From Pontibacillus halophilus JSM 076056 = DSM 19796 (GTDB lineage Bacteria; Bacillota; Bacilli; Bacillales; BH030062), in NCBI RefSeq assembly GCF_000425205.1, contig NZ_AULI01000008.1, positions 1 through 64,000 on the forward strand: a stretch of DNA of 64,000 bases, given 5' to 3'. Made by a program: the position numbers and the translations under genes. The notes beneath the pieces were generated by a model. The model did no database searches, had not been told where the DNA came from, and worked only from the letters and a program-made list of their open reading frames with translations. Position 1 is the first letter of the stretch. Every line of letters starts with the position of its first letter. Positions 8,196-17,238 of the stretch are shown here, piece after piece.

Positions 8196-9404
8196 TTACC
8201 CAGACACTTTCTGGTAGTACCTATCCCCTTGTTCCTCCGCTTGGAACGCCTCATCACTCGTAAATCGATCCACCAGTACCGAAATGGCACCATCTCCTGT
8301 CACATTTGTAGCTGTGCCAAAGCTATCTTGTGCCAAATACAGCGCAATCATTAAGGAAATCATCGTGCTGTCGAATGCCAGCACAGAAGTCAAGATTGGT
8401 ACAGCAGCCATTACGCCACCACCTGGCACACCCGGAGCTGCTACCATGATTACCCCTAACATCGCCACAAATTGAAGCATAGTCAAGAAAGAAGCTACAT
8501 CTCCACGTAACATCATCACAGCCGTAGCCAGACTCACGATGGTAATCATACTTCCTGATAGGTGTATGTTTGCCCCAAGAGGGACTACGAAATCCGCCAC
8601 TCTTGAACGAACGCCATTTTTCTTTGTTTGCTCGAGCGTTACTGGGATTGTTGAAGCAGAAGATTGTGTACCAAGTGCTGTGAAGTAAGCTGGTATCATC
8701 GTTTTCAACAAGGAGAATAAATTCCGTTTTGATACCCCCGCTGCTGCAGAGTATTGCAAGAGGAGCATTGTAAGATGAACAAGAATAATGATGGCAAATA
8801 CCTTAAGGAATGTAGACATAATCATCGCGACTTGACCGCCAAACGTCATATTCGCAAAGATTCCGAAGATATGGAACGGAAGTAATGGGATAATGACGTA
8901 TTGAATGACAAGTTTAATGACTTGGCGGAATTCATCCATCACACGTAGAAGTGCATTTCCTTCAACCCGGGACATACCTAAACCGAGAATAAATGCGAAA
9001 ACCAATGCCGTCATGACACTAAACAACGGAGGCATATTTAATGTAAAGAAAGGTTCTTGTAGGAATTCCTCAGGGTTATCATAAGAACCGCTTAAACCAC
9101 CAAATGTAAGAAAACTCGGATAGAGCACTTTGGCTACTCCGTATGCAAGTAGACCAGCAAGGACGGTAGATGCATACGCAATGCCAGCTGTCAGTCCGAC
9201 CGTCTTCCCTGCCCCTCTTCCTAATTCTCCAATTCCTGGTGCAATGAAGCCTACAATAATAAGTGGAATAATGAAATCAAGGAAATTGCTAAACAATCCA
9301 TTAAACGTGGCAAATCCACGAATTCCTTCTTCAGGTAAGAAAGAGCCTGCCACGATTCCGAGTGCGATTGCTACTAATAATTTGGGTAGTAAGCCTATTT
9401 TCAC
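8196..9404 (-). CDS. Dicarboxylate/amino acid:cation symporter (DAACS family)
   Basis: The 402-residue polytopic protein shows the glutamate-transporter fold: N-terminal helices with FIIPLIIVGFIAPGIGELG, the re-entrant serine-rich motif TQSSASTIPVT, and the conserved region VVPLGANIHLSGSMITI, then GVPGGGVMAA. These elements bind substrate and Na+ or H+. The substrate (glutamate, aspartate, cystine, serine or dicarboxylate) cannot be decided. The best start is GTG at 9404, preceded by AAGGAGGACATC; an in-frame ATG 9 codons earlier has no binding site. Confidence 0.9.
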   Translation of the reverse strand: MKIGLLPKLLVAIALGIVAGSFLPEEGIRGFATFNGLFSNFLDFIIPLIIVGFIAPGIGELGRGAGKTVGLTAGIAYASTVLAGLLAYGVAKVLYPSFLTFGGLSGSYDNPEEFLQEPFFTLNMPPLFSVMTALVFAFILGLGMSRVEGNALLRVMDEFRQVIKLVIQYVIIPLLPFHIFGIFANMTFGGQVAMIMSTFLKVFAIIILVHLTMLLLQYSAAAGVSKRNLFSLLKTMIPAYFTALGTQSSASTIPVTLEQTKKNGVRSRVADFVVPLGANIHLSGSMITIVSLATAVMMLRGDVASFLTMLQFVAMLGVIMVAAPGVPGGGVMAAVPILTSVLAFDSTMISLMIALYLAQDSFGTATNVTGDGAISVLVDRFTSDEAFQAEEQGDRYYQKVSG

Positions 9405-9558
9405 GCCGATGTCCTCCTTAGGTAAACACATGTGTTTCTAATATGGAGTCAGTATACAGGCTTTTTCGTCCTCTGACAATACGTAATTTGTAAAGGAACG
9501 AATAGCTCATACCCAGTACGCTTACACTAACGAAAAACAAAGAGAGGCAAACACGATA

Positions 9559-9819
9559 ATGGACTACTATTTAAAGAGCAAAGAGGGCGCTTACCCGTGT
9601 GAAATAACCATTGATGAAGACAATGGCCGGTATATGATTAAGAAAGAGGATACAAGTGGCGAAATCTTTAATACCGCTCAAGAATTGATTCATTGGCTTG
9701 AGAACAATTGGAACCGTGAGCAATTTGTAAATGATAAGTACTTCGACCGGATGATGAAAGAACTTCATGAAGCCTATTCCACCGAGATACATGTTCCACC
9801 ACTAGTAAGTAAACAATAA
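9559..9819 (+). CDS. Small conserved hypothetical protein
   Basis: The 86-residue acidic, soluble protein has alternating strands in the first half and a helix with aromatic residues (LIHWLENNW) in the middle. A GAGAGG ribosome-binding site lies about 13 nt before the ATG, a rather long spacing. It is 38 nt upstream of the yteA-like gene on the same strand, and the two may be cotranscribed. I do not recognise the family. Confidence 0.6.
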   Translation: MDYYLKSKEGAYPCEITIDEDNGRYMIKKEDTSGEIFNTAQELIHWLENNWNREQFVNDKYFDRMMKELHEAYSTEIHVPPLVSKQ

Positions 9820-9857
9820 GCCTAAGAGGAATGACATGAAGAAAGGGAGGCCTATTT

Positions 9858-10649
9858 ATGCTTACCAATCAACAGCTTGACTTACTCCGTTCTAAACTGG
9901 TTGAAAGACAAAAAGAAATCGCGGATATGCTTGAAGACACAGATCACTTTGGTCTTGAAATAGAGAACGTTCAGGATTCCGTCGGAGAACTATCCAATTA
10001 TGATAATCATCCTGGGGATACAGCGACCGCTCTATACGAACGAGGCAAAGACGTCGCCTTGAATGAACACGCAGAAACTGAATTAAATGAGATTGCACAC
10101 GCATTCCAACGCATGACTCAAAACACGTATGGCACATGTGAAGTTTGTGGGAAAGAGATTCCACTCCAAAGGCTTGAAGCAATCCCCACCACATCTACTT
10201 GCTACGAACACAGTCTGAATCAGGAAGAAGTGTCAGATGAAACACGTTCCCTAGAAGAAGATGTTCTGTATCCAGGCTTCGACCAATATGATTATAGCGG
10301 AACGAACGCCAACTTCTATGATGGTGAGGATACGTTTCAAGACGTAGCTCGGTACGGCACATCTGAGACGCCAAGCGACTTTCAAGCACAAGGCGACATC
10401 GATAATTACAGCAATACGTATTATCAATCGGACGATGCTGTAAGCTACGTAGAAGATTATGAAGCTTTCGCAGGGAACGATTTATATGGCAATGACGTGA
10501 AGGTTTATCCGAATGATTTGCATGAGGAATATGAGGAGCGGCTTGATGAAGACGGGGTTGAATCCGTTGTCGGGAACATTCCTTATCATAAAGGAGACAG
10601 CTATCTAGAGGATGAACTGCTACATGAGGACGAATGGATTGAAGAATAA
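9858..10649 (+). CDS. yteA: YteA-family sporulation protein, TraR/DksA zinc finger
   Basis: The 263-residue protein starts with a coiled-coil helical pair (residues 1-85), followed by a DksA/TraR-type finger CEVCGKEIPLQRLEAI and CYEH. The fourth ligand position is therefore Cys-x2-His instead of Cys-x2-Cys, as I recall for the YteA/YocK group. The C-terminal half is very acidic and Tyr-rich. Family members are sporulation-associated; a direct role in RNA polymerase binding is inferred from DksA only. GGGAGG precedes the ATG. A terminator follows. Confidence 0.85.
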   Translation: MLTNQQLDLLRSKLVERQKEIADMLEDTDHFGLEIENVQDSVGELSNYDNHPGDTATALYERGKDVALNEHAETELNEIAHAFQRMTQNTYGTCEVCGKEIPLQRLEAIPTTSTCYEHSLNQEEVSDETRSLEEDVLYPGFDQYDYSGTNANFYDGEDTFQDVARYGTSETPSDFQAQGDIDNYSNTYYQSDDAVSYVEDYEAFAGNDLYGNDVKVYPNDLHEEYEERLDEDGVESVVGNIPYHKGDSYLEDELLHEDEWIEE

Positions 10650-10655
10650 CACAAG

Positions 10656-10685
10656 GAAAGAGCCATTACAGAAGATGGCTCTTTC
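10656..10685 (+). terminator. Terminator of yteA
   Basis: A perfect 11-bp stem (10656-10666 with 10675-10685) is followed by TTTAG, beginning 7 nt after the yteA stop. Confidence 0.75.
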
Positions 10686-10846
10686 TTTAGCTTATAGAGA
10701 AACGGCTTATTTCTCTATATGCGTTCTTCCTTACTTAAAGGAAAGGACCACTCCCTTTCTACAGAGAATCGTCTGCCCCCTTGTGAAAACGGCGTATCAA
10801 AAGTCTCGGACTTAGCTGATGTGCAGTGCATGTAAATGAATGAAAT

Positions 10847-10876
10847 AAGGCTGCCGAGAAAGTTCTCGACAGCCTT
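10847..10876 (-). terminator. Hairpin copy 1 of a recurring terminator-like element
   Basis: A 13-bp stem (10847-10859 with 10864-10876) has one position that pairs as G-U only when read on the minus strand. It lies downstream of the minus-strand gene at 10905-11141. Near-identical arms recur at 21890-21917 and 46565-46591. Confidence 0.7.
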
Positions 10877-10904
10877 AGGAAAGAGATAGCAAGACGCTTT
10901 CTAT

Positions 10905-11141
10905 TTATTCGTGACGACTACGACCTAGAATATCGTCTGCTTCTTCTTCAGCTCGTTCTTTATCACGATTGACAACGTCTACCGCCGCAGTATTGTTGTT
11001 CATATAGTACGCAGCCATTACTTGATCTGCTTCTGATGAATCAGGCTTCTTCTCCATCTCCCCATCTAACGCTTCGTTTAGCTTCTCGTTCGCATTAAAC
11101 GCTTGTGCCAAATGATTTTTACTTAGGTTGTAATTAGCCAT
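10905..11141 (-). CDS. Small hypothetical protein
   Basis: The 78-residue hydrophilic protein is predicted mostly helical, Asn/Ala-rich in the centre (AAYYMNNNTAAVDV) and acidic near the end. The ATG at 11141 is preceded by GAGTGGAGGAATA. It is not clearly an SASP: the conserved alpha/beta-type motifs are missing. It lies between spore-related genes, so a sporulation role is possible but unproven. Confidence 0.65.
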   Translation of the reverse strand: MANYNLSKNHLAQAFNANEKLNEALDGEMEKKPDSSEADQVMAAYYMNNNTAAVDVVNRDKERAEEEADDILGRSRHE

Positions 11142-11263
11142 ACTTATTCCTCCACTCAATATATTGTATTAGTATTTATCTTTCCTTTTAGTAGGCGCAA
11201 TTAAACAAAGCGTTTCTGCCAATTAGAAGTTGGGAAGTATCTAATTGGGGAAGGAGGAACCTC

Positions 11264-12460
11264 ATGGAACACGCATTATTATTTCTATTACTCATTGGCT
11301 ATCTCACTTTCACGTTAGATAAGAAACAGACTTATTTCCCTGTTCCTGTCATACTCGTCATAATCGGACTGGGATTATCGGTCTTCTCTCTCTTCAATGA
11401 CCTTACAATAACGGAGGGTATCCTGTTTAAAGGGTTTCTTCCTGCACTTCTATTCGTTTCGGCGTATCGTTTCTCCGTATCCTCGTTAAAGAAGCATGCA
11501 GGTATGATTACATTGTTGAGCACAATTGGGCTGCTCGCTACCGCTTTCTTACTTGGCGTTGCGATTCATCTTCTCAGCACGCCATTTATGACATTAACCA
11601 TTTTAGAGGGACTCTTGATTGCCTCAATTCTTACGCCAACAGACCCAGTCTCTGTTGTATCCATTCTAAAGCAATCCTCAAATGATGAGGCCATTGCAGA
11701 TGTAGTGGAAGGGGAATCGATGATTAATGATGGCACGAGCATCGTCTTATTCTCGATTTTCCTTGGCATGTATGGACAGAATGAATCATTCTCCATGACG
11801 AACTTTATCAGTGAATTCTTTCTCGTTTCTGCAGGAGGAATTGCCATCGGATTTGCATTAGGATGGGCCTTAAGTAAGGCTGTTCATGTCACCCATCATA
11901 AAGAATACCAGGTCATGTTGAGCATCGTATTGGCATATGGAGCGTTCTATATTGCTGAGCATCTAGGTGTTTCTGGAGTGTTGGCAACTGTAACAACAGG
12001 TATATTATTATCCTATGAATTCTCACATACGAATAAGGAAGACCACTATCGAGAAAGCTTAGACGGGTTTTGGGATGTTGTAGAGCCTTCACTATTGTCA
12101 TTGCTCTTTCTTATGATCGGCATTGAAGCAGCTGGTTCAGTTCAATGGACTTACTGGTCCTTCGCTGTTGTACTCTTCATACTAGCTTTACTTGTCCGTT
12201 TTGTTGTACTGTATTTCAGCTTGAACAGTAACCCGAATTGGAGACATCAGTTTCAATGGCAGGATTCTGCTCTTTTAACGTGGGCCGGGATTAAAGGAAC
12301 GATGTCCGTTGCCCTTCTGTTGACGGTTCAAGCTCAATTGGGCGAGCGAGCAGAACCCCTCTTCTCTGTAACCTTTATCGCTGTCCTACTCTCACTAGGT
12401 TTACAAAGTATAGGAATATATCCTTTATCGAAACAGTTACAGCGAAAGAAATCGCGATGA
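11264..12460 (+). CDS. NhaP-type Na+/H+ (cation:proton) antiporter, CPA1 family
   Basis: The 398-residue protein has about 12 transmembrane segments. Ion-binding motifs of the CPA1 family are present: TPTDPVSVVSI near residue 126 and EGESMINDGTSIV near 150. It lacks the long C-terminal cytosolic tail of eukaryotic NHE proteins and lacks a TrkA-C domain. The expected role is Na+ (or K+) efflux in exchange for protons. GAAGGAGGAACC lies before the ATG. Confidence 0.9.
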   Translation: MEHALLFLLLIGYLTFTLDKKQTYFPVPVILVIIGLGLSVFSLFNDLTITEGILFKGFLPALLFVSAYRFSVSSLKKHAGMITLLSTIGLLATAFLLGVAIHLLSTPFMTLTILEGLLIASILTPTDPVSVVSILKQSSNDEAIADVVEGESMINDGTSIVLFSIFLGMYGQNESFSMTNFISEFFLVSAGGIAIGFALGWALSKAVHVTHHKEYQVMLSIVLAYGAFYIAEHLGVSGVLATVTTGILLSYEFSHTNKEDHYRESLDGFWDVVEPSLLSLLFLMIGIEAAGSVQWTYWSFAVVLFILALLVRFVVLYFSLNSNPNWRHQFQWQDSALLTWAGIKGTMSVALLLTVQAQLGERAEPLFSVTFIAVLLSLGLQSIGIYPLSKQLQRKKSR

Positions 12461-12515
12461 ATAGCTCCCCCCTCCCCTTCGCATGCTAACGATATAATGG
12501 AAGGAGGGAAATGGA

Positions 12516-12701
12516 ATGACGAAACGTAAAGCAACTTATGATGCAGCTGCAAAGGTCAATACAACCCCAACGGAGAGTATCGCTCAGAATGACTATTCCG
12601 CTGAGTTTGCTCAAGGTGAACACCCTATGAAAGGTGCGAACCGTAACTCAAAAAAAGGGCGAGAAGGAAAAAAAATCTGCGGGGCAAAAGAAGATACATG
12701 A
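12516..12701 (+). CDS. Small basic protein, possibly SspO/CotK-like spore protein
   Basis: The 61-residue protein starts MTKRKA and has EFAQGE in the middle and a Lys/Arg/Asn-rich end (NRNSKKGREGKK). The MxKRKA start, central EFA and basic tail resemble the small acid-soluble spore protein SspO (CotK), but overall identity looks low. GGAAGGAGGG precedes the ATG and a strong terminator follows, so it is a real gene. Two A-tracts near the end make a frameshift in the tail possible. Confidence 0.5.
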   Translation: MTKRKATYDAAAKVNTTPTESIAQNDYSAEFAQGEHPMKGANRNSKKGREGKKICGAKEDT

Positions 12702-12703
12702 AG

Positions 12704-12731
12704 AAAGGGGCGTTCTCTAGAACGCCCCTTT
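12704..12731. terminator. Bidirectional terminator, sspO-like gene / gerC
   Basis: A long GC-rich inverted repeat (12704-12716 with 12719-12731) lies between the convergent small gene and the ger operon. Confidence 0.8.
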
Positions 12732-12735
12732 CCTA

Positions 12736-13908
12736 TCAATCACCTTCTACAGGTGGATTATAAGGCAATTTCCTTCCGACATCCTGGAAATGATCAATCT
12801 CAACCTGAACATCGAAGTTCACAGTTGCCTCACTAAAGACTTCGTTCCAATTGTCTTTCACTTTGTACCATTCTTTCACATACTTAATTCGAAAGGGTTC
12901 CATAAATTCGTAGAAATCAACCTCATATTCATGTTGCGCACGTTCCATAGCCATTACTAATCTCTTCTTTAGCGTCTCTTGTAGAGCCTTTTCCCTCTTG
13001 TTGATATATTCTGGTTGGAAGGATGAACTTGGCGGACTATAGTCTTCACCTAATTTGCCCTGGAAGTGAACGGATATATCGTATGTTAATTGTCCAGATT
13101 CTTTTCTCACTTTTACTTTACTAGTAACATCCCGAATTTCATATGCGAACCGTTCCTCTTCTCCATTCGTACTCGCTTGGATCACTCCAGCATCCGACTG
13201 TTCTGTTATCCAGTTATAGGCTTCCGTCTCTTCAGGAGATAGAGTCGCAACCATTTTCGCTTTTTGGGCATCGATAACCGCTCCACCTTCTATCCTTACT
13301 TTCCCTTCGAACACATCCCCTAACTGTATGACAAAGCTCTTCTTGTGAGCAAAGTCCTTAGAGGCGCCCCCTAGCGTAACGGATGGAGCCATTCGTGCCG
13401 TTTTCGCAAGATAGTTATACGATATTTTCTCTAGCTGAATGGAAGGAACTTCATCTTTTAAGAACGATTGGCTGAGCAACGTTTCGGCTGAATCTCTTGC
13501 CACGATAAGCCCCACACTTCTTCTAATTTCATGGTCTCGAAAGAAGAAAAACAGTAAATCCAACATACTCTCTTGTTCCACTAATTCTTGACTTAGAACA
13601 ACGACTTTCAAGTGGTAGTAGTAGGGAGGTTTCCCTACATAGAGAGACTGGTCACGAATGGTATCGAGAACATTGCCTGCTTCTAACGTTTCGTTAATAA
13701 AGGGACTTAAACCAGAAGAGCTTCCTTTAGGTCTCGTAGACACAGCGCTTGGAATGACGTACTGATTCGTCACACGTAACTTCTCGTCATCTTCCTGTGA
13801 TTGATCGATGCCGACCCCTGTGACGATTCCGAGCTCCTCAACCTCTTGGTGGTCCCAGCAACCACTCAATAAAAACAATGAAAACGTAATAAGTAACAGC
13901 CTTCTCAT
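12736..13908 (-). CDS. Ger(x)C family spore germination lipoprotein
   Basis: The 390-residue protein starts with a lipoprotein signal, with LLSGC and acylation at Cys17, then WDHQEVEELGIVTGVGID, the Ger(x)C hallmark. The C subunit is lipid-anchored to the outer face of the spore inner membrane and completes the GerA-type germinant receptor. Its ATG overlaps the gerB stop by 4 nt, indicating translational coupling. The gene is last in the operon. Confidence 0.93.
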   Translation of the reverse strand: MRRLLLITFSLFLLSGCWDHQEVEELGIVTGVGIDQSQEDDEKLRVTNQYVIPSAVSTRPKGSSSGLSPFINETLEAGNVLDTIRDQSLYVGKPPYYYHLKVVVLSQELVEQESMLDLLFFFFRDHEIRRSVGLIVARDSAETLLSQSFLKDEVPSIQLEKISYNYLAKTARMAPSVTLGGASKDFAHKKSFVIQLGDVFEGKVRIEGGAVIDAQKAKMVATLSPEETEAYNWITEQSDAGVIQASTNGEEERFAYEIRDVTSKVKVRKESGQLTYDISVHFQGKLGEDYSPPSSSFQPEYINKREKALQETLKKRLVMAMERAQHEYEVDFYEFMEPFRIKYVKEWYKVKDNWNEVFSEATVNFDVQVEIDHFQDVGRKLPYNPPVEGD

Positions 13909-14993
13909 CCCTTGTGCCCCCTTACAAAGGAAACCACTAGTAACAGCAAAGGCATGAACACCATCGTTCCCACCATCAAATAGAAAATCAAGTCCCCTAC
14001 TTGGAATACTTGGTTGATGTTCTTAGGAGTCATCGCCATTAAGTAGCAAATTGGAATCAGTAAGTAGATCGCTTTCCCACTAGGGATACGAAACAACTTC
14101 TTTAATCCAAGCGAAGCTACATATAAGCTCACAACAAAAGTTGTGAAAATGACAAGGATCCATAACGGAATGAAAAAAGTCTCAAATCGTTCAAAGAAGA
14201 AGTCTTGAAGTTCAATCGACTTCGCGAGCTCCATTAATGGAAACACGAGTGTAATCGTCTCCCCCACTCCCATGATTCCAGCGACAGCTAACACGATTAC
14301 GGCGTAGATGAGCGTCGGCACCACTACTCCGATGAAGACGGCTTTACGAGCTTCACCTGGATTTTTCATCATGGATTGTAGGAACAGTATTACTTCAAAC
14401 CCTATAAACGAGATTACGGTTCCTGTCATCCCTTTGATGATTGGAGTTGCCCCTTCAAAGAATGGTCGTATATGATTTATCTCGAACTTACTTGAACTGA
14501 GTGCAATGATGATAATAATAAAGAGAAGGATAAACGGAAAATAGAGCTCCGTTAACCGAAAGATTGCATATGCTCCCCCCATGATTAAATAGATGGCAGA
14601 AGCAATAAATATAATAATCGTAACTTGTATCGGAGTACGATCAAGAATAAACATCCGAATTAGTTCAGCCATTGCGCGTACTTCATAGGCTGCAAACACC
14701 GTATAGTAGAACGTTGCAAATAGGGTGAGCCACCACGCAATAAATTTCCCTACAATTACATCGCTATACTGAAAATAGGTTCGGTCCGGGTAACGGTTAT
14801 TCAGATGCACGAATGCCAAGGAAATGAAAACCACTAAGCACCCTACAATAAGTACGCTGACCCATCCTGATGCTGCCTTTGAAGCGGAAAGTACTTCTCT
14901 TGGCAATGTAATCATACCTACCCCAAGCATCGTGGATGCAATCCCGACTGACACTTGCGTGGTAGAGAGCAGCCGATTGGAATTTCCATTCAT
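13905..14993 (-). CDS. GerAB/GerBB-type germinant receptor subunit B
   Basis: The 362-residue protein has about 10 hydrophobic segments and the APC-superfamily transporter-like fold of the receptor B subunit, beginning with ISTTMLG-like TQVSVGIASTMLGVGMITLPRE-type sequence. The B subunit is thought to bind the nutrient germinant. A GTG immediately after the gerA stop could start it 4 codons earlier, but AAGTAGGTG is positioned for the ATG at 14993. Which germinant is recognised cannot be predicted. Confidence 0.92.
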   Translation of the reverse strand: MNGNSNRLLSTTQVSVGIASTMLGVGMITLPREVLSASKAASGWVSVLIVGCLVVFISLAFVHLNNRYPDRTYFQYSDVIVGKFIAWWLTLFATFYYTVFAAYEVRAMAELIRMFILDRTPIQVTIIIFIASAIYLIMGGAYAIFRLTELYFPFILLFIIIIIALSSSKFEINHIRPFFEGATPIIKGMTGTVISFIGFEVILFLQSMMKNPGEARKAVFIGVVVPTLIYAVIVLAVAGIMGVGETITLVFPLMELAKSIELQDFFFERFETFFIPLWILVIFTTFVVSLYVASLGLKKLFRIPSGKAIYLLIPICYLMAMTPKNINQVFQVGDLIFYLMVGTMVFMPLLLLVVSFVRGHKG

Positions 14994-15005
14994 ACTATGA
15001 TTCAC

Positions 15006-16574
15006 CTACTTCATACGTCGTTTGTCTATTGGGTGAAGCATCGTTGGACGTTGGTCCATACGCTTTGTCTGCGTACGAACAATGGTATCTTTCCAACCAT
15101 TTAAATCGTAAGGTACAAGTGGCTCAAGGTAATTGACACCAAAGCTTCTTAAGCGGACTAAATGAGTAGTAATGAGAATAAAAGAGATGACAATCCCGAA
15201 TAAACCGAGTGCAGCAGCAGCAAGCATTAGCGGGAATCTCAAAATCCTTAACGTCTCTCCAACTGTGTATTGCGGCAGGGCAAACGAAGATATGGCTGTT
15301 AACGCAACGACGATGACCATCATCGGGCTAACTAGTCCTGCTGATACTGCGGCCTCTCCAATAACAAGACCTCCTACAATACCTACCGCTTGACCAATTG
15401 GTTTCGGCAATCGAATTCCTGCTTCCCTAAGAATTTCAATCGTCACTTCCATAATTAATGCTTCAACGATAGAAGGAAACGGTACGCCTTCTCGGCTTCC
15501 CGCGAGAGTGATAACTAAGTCTGTCGGAATAAGCCCCCAATGGTAGGAAATCAGGGCAACGTAAATCGACGGGAGATACAGTGCGATAAATGCTGCTCCT
15601 ACACGCAGGATTCGGATTAACGAGGAATACATCCACCGCTCGTAATAATCTTCTGGACTTTGATAAAACGAATTGAACGTCAGGGGGACAATCAAAGAAA
15701 ATGGTGTGCCATCTACAAGAATCGCGACTCTCCCTTCCGCAAGGGACCCAGCTACTTTATCTGGCCGCTCTGTGACTTGAATTTGCGGAAAGGGACTTAA
15801 AGAATTCTCTTCAATTAACTGCTCAAGAATTCCAGTCTCCTGTAAACTATCGATGTCCACTTTCTCAATTCGTCGTTTCACCTCACGAACGATTGTCGGA
15901 TTGGTTAAGTTCTTTATAGAGAGGACCACTACGTCTGTCTTTGAGCGACGACCCACCTGATAATAATCAATTGTTAGACTCGGGTCTTTGAGCCGCTTAC
16001 GGATGAGCGCCAAATTTGTGACTAGAGCTTCTATAAACCCATCACGTGGCCCACGTACGAGCGTTTCTGTGACAGGTTCAGATACTTCACGATGTGGAAT
16101 TTTTCTTGTATTTAGAATAATTGCGTCTTCATATTGATTCGATAAGAGAATTGAGTTCCCCATTAAGATTGCAGCTAAGCAATCTTCAAGAATGTTCGTC
16201 AATGAAGACTCGCTCGTCACAAGCACTTGTTCCTTTAAGAATGAAGGCGTCATTCTTGTAATTGAATGTGCACGCTCTGTCGTCTCATGAATTGCTCGTA
16301 ACTCGTCACTTATTGCATTTGCATCACAAAGTTCTTCTATGTATACGAATGCCCCATCGTAATGGAAAGGAGCAATCGTAAACGTTACGCTCTTTAAATC
16401 GAAACTTTCCCCAAGCAAGTTTCGAATGTCCTGCAGATTCTCATTCAATTCGTCTCTGAGATGCTGCCCGTCTGCACTATGAGACTGCTTCGCTTCCCGA
16501 TTCCCATCACTCGCCACATTGCGATTGCGAGAACGCATCCATTCGAACATCTTTCTATTTAACTGCTTCTTCAT
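15006..16574 (-). CDS. GerAA/GerKA-type germinant receptor subunit A
   Basis: The 522-residue protein has a long N-terminal cytoplasmic domain (about 1-290), then a membrane domain of about five or six segments including SREGVPFPSIVEALIMEV and the GIVGGLVIGEAAV region. These match the GerA subunit of GerA-type receptors, which open the inner membrane ion channel in response to nutrients. GGGGAGGAGTTCC precedes the ATG. It is followed directly by gerB and gerC and is preceded by a 37-codon ORF in the same unit. Confidence 0.94.
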   Translation of the reverse strand: MKKQLNRKMFEWMRSRNRNVASDGNREAKQSHSADGQHLRDELNENLQDIRNLLGESFDLKSVTFTIAPFHYDGAFVYIEELCDANAISDELRAIHETTERAHSITRMTPSFLKEQVLVTSESSLTNILEDCLAAILMGNSILLSNQYEDAIILNTRKIPHREVSEPVTETLVRGPRDGFIEALVTNLALIRKRLKDPSLTIDYYQVGRRSKTDVVVLSIKNLTNPTIVREVKRRIEKVDIDSLQETGILEQLIEENSLSPFPQIQVTERPDKVAGSLAEGRVAILVDGTPFSLIVPLTFNSFYQSPEDYYERWMYSSLIRILRVGAAFIALYLPSIYVALISYHWGLIPTDLVITLAGSREGVPFPSIVEALIMEVTIEILREAGIRLPKPIGQAVGIVGGLVIGEAAVSAGLVSPMMVIVVALTAISSFALPQYTVGETLRILRFPLMLAAAALGLFGIVISFILITTHLVRLRSFGVNYLEPLVPYDLNGWKDTIVRTQTKRMDQRPTMLHPIDKRRMK

Positions 16575-16589
16575 CGGAACTCCTCCCCT

Positions 16590-16703
16590 CTACTCTTTAT
16601 CCAACCAACTTACAAACTTACTTATGGAATAAGGAACGCACCATGCAAAGAAAGCCCCTACCATCATTTGAATATCAGGTATAAATTGAAAGATTCCCTT
16701 CAT
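16590..16703 (-). CDS. 37-residue membrane peptide leading the ger operon
   Basis: A 37-codon ORF starts at the ATG at 16703 behind GGCAGGTGATGG and ends 15 nt before gerA. The peptide has a hydrophobic centre (about residues 13-33, with FFAWCVPYSI) flanked by Lys3 and a charged C-terminus LDKE, so a single membrane segment is likely. Some GerA-type operons carry a small D subunit, but those I recall are about twice as long with two segments. Whether this is a truncated D-like protein or a new accessory peptide is open. A sigma-G-like promoter lies just upstream. Confidence 0.65.
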   Translation of the reverse strand: MKGIFQFIPDIQMMVGAFFAWCVPYSISKFVSWLDKE

Positions 16704-16719
16704 ATCCATCACCTGCCAT

Positions 16720-16751
16720 TAGTATGAGAAGAAGAAAGGGGTTTCTATTCA
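16720..16751 (-). promoter_or_regulatory. Sigma-G-like promoter of the ger operon
   Basis: On the minus strand TGAATA (16746-16751), 19 nt, then CATACTA (16720-16726) match the forespore sigma-G consensus; the spacer is one or two nt longer than usual. It lies upstream of the 37-codon ORF and gerA, as expected for forespore expression of germinant receptors. Confidence 0.6.
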
Positions 16752-16763
16752 TGAAAACAAAAA

Positions 16764-16788
16764 AGGGTTGCCCTATGTGGGCAACCCT
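16764..16788 (-). terminator. Terminator of the gene at 16812-17072
   Basis: A perfect 10-bp GC-rich stem (16764-16773 with 16779-16788) is followed on the minus strand by TTTTTTGTTTTC. Confidence 0.85.
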
Positions 16789-16811
16789 CTTCATCTCTCT
16801 ATATCATTTTC

Positions 16812-17072
16812 TTATTCTTCATCATTAGGATCTTTGGAGAGGTCATGGTCAAGCAAATAATTGCGGGTGTGCTTCATCGCTTCTCCCTCTGTGAGTCGCT
16901 GTGTATGGCCGATGAAGTTCCATCCCTTCGCCTCAATAAACTCAACGAACTCTTCAAGAAACTCATCATGGGACATCTCCACGCCATGAATGGTTCCATT
17001 AATGGAAAAGGTCTTTTCTCTTGTTAATAGCATACTGAAGCTCTTCTTGTTTCTTCGATTACGTCGCGCCAT
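16812..17072 (-). CDS. Small hypothetical protein with basic N-terminus
   Basis: The 86-residue protein begins with a strongly basic stretch (MARRNRRNKK), followed by a strand-rich region (FSINGTIHGVEMSHDEF) and helices, and ends with acidic residues. CAAGGAGGAG precedes the ATG and a strong terminator follows, so it is a monocistronic gene. I do not recognise the family. Confidence 0.7.
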   Translation of the reverse strand: MARRNRRNKKSFSMLLTREKTFSINGTIHGVEMSHDEFLEEFVEFIEAKGWNFIGHTQRLTEGEAMKHTRNYLLDHDLSKDPNDEE

Positions 17073-17238
17073 AAGCTACTCCTCCTTGTCTACTCATTAC
17101 GTCCATCGTACCACACCAGCAACCAAACATCTCCACCTATTAGAAAAATCTAACAAAAACTTAATATTCCACGATTACCTCACCCGCATTAGGGAAAATA
17201 AGTAAAAAATAAGAAAATTCTGATTTGGAGTGATTCAT

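Noticed and set aside
10612-10815. Plus-strand ORF of 67 codons overlapping the end of yteA
   Set aside because: It overlaps yteA in another frame and runs through its terminator.
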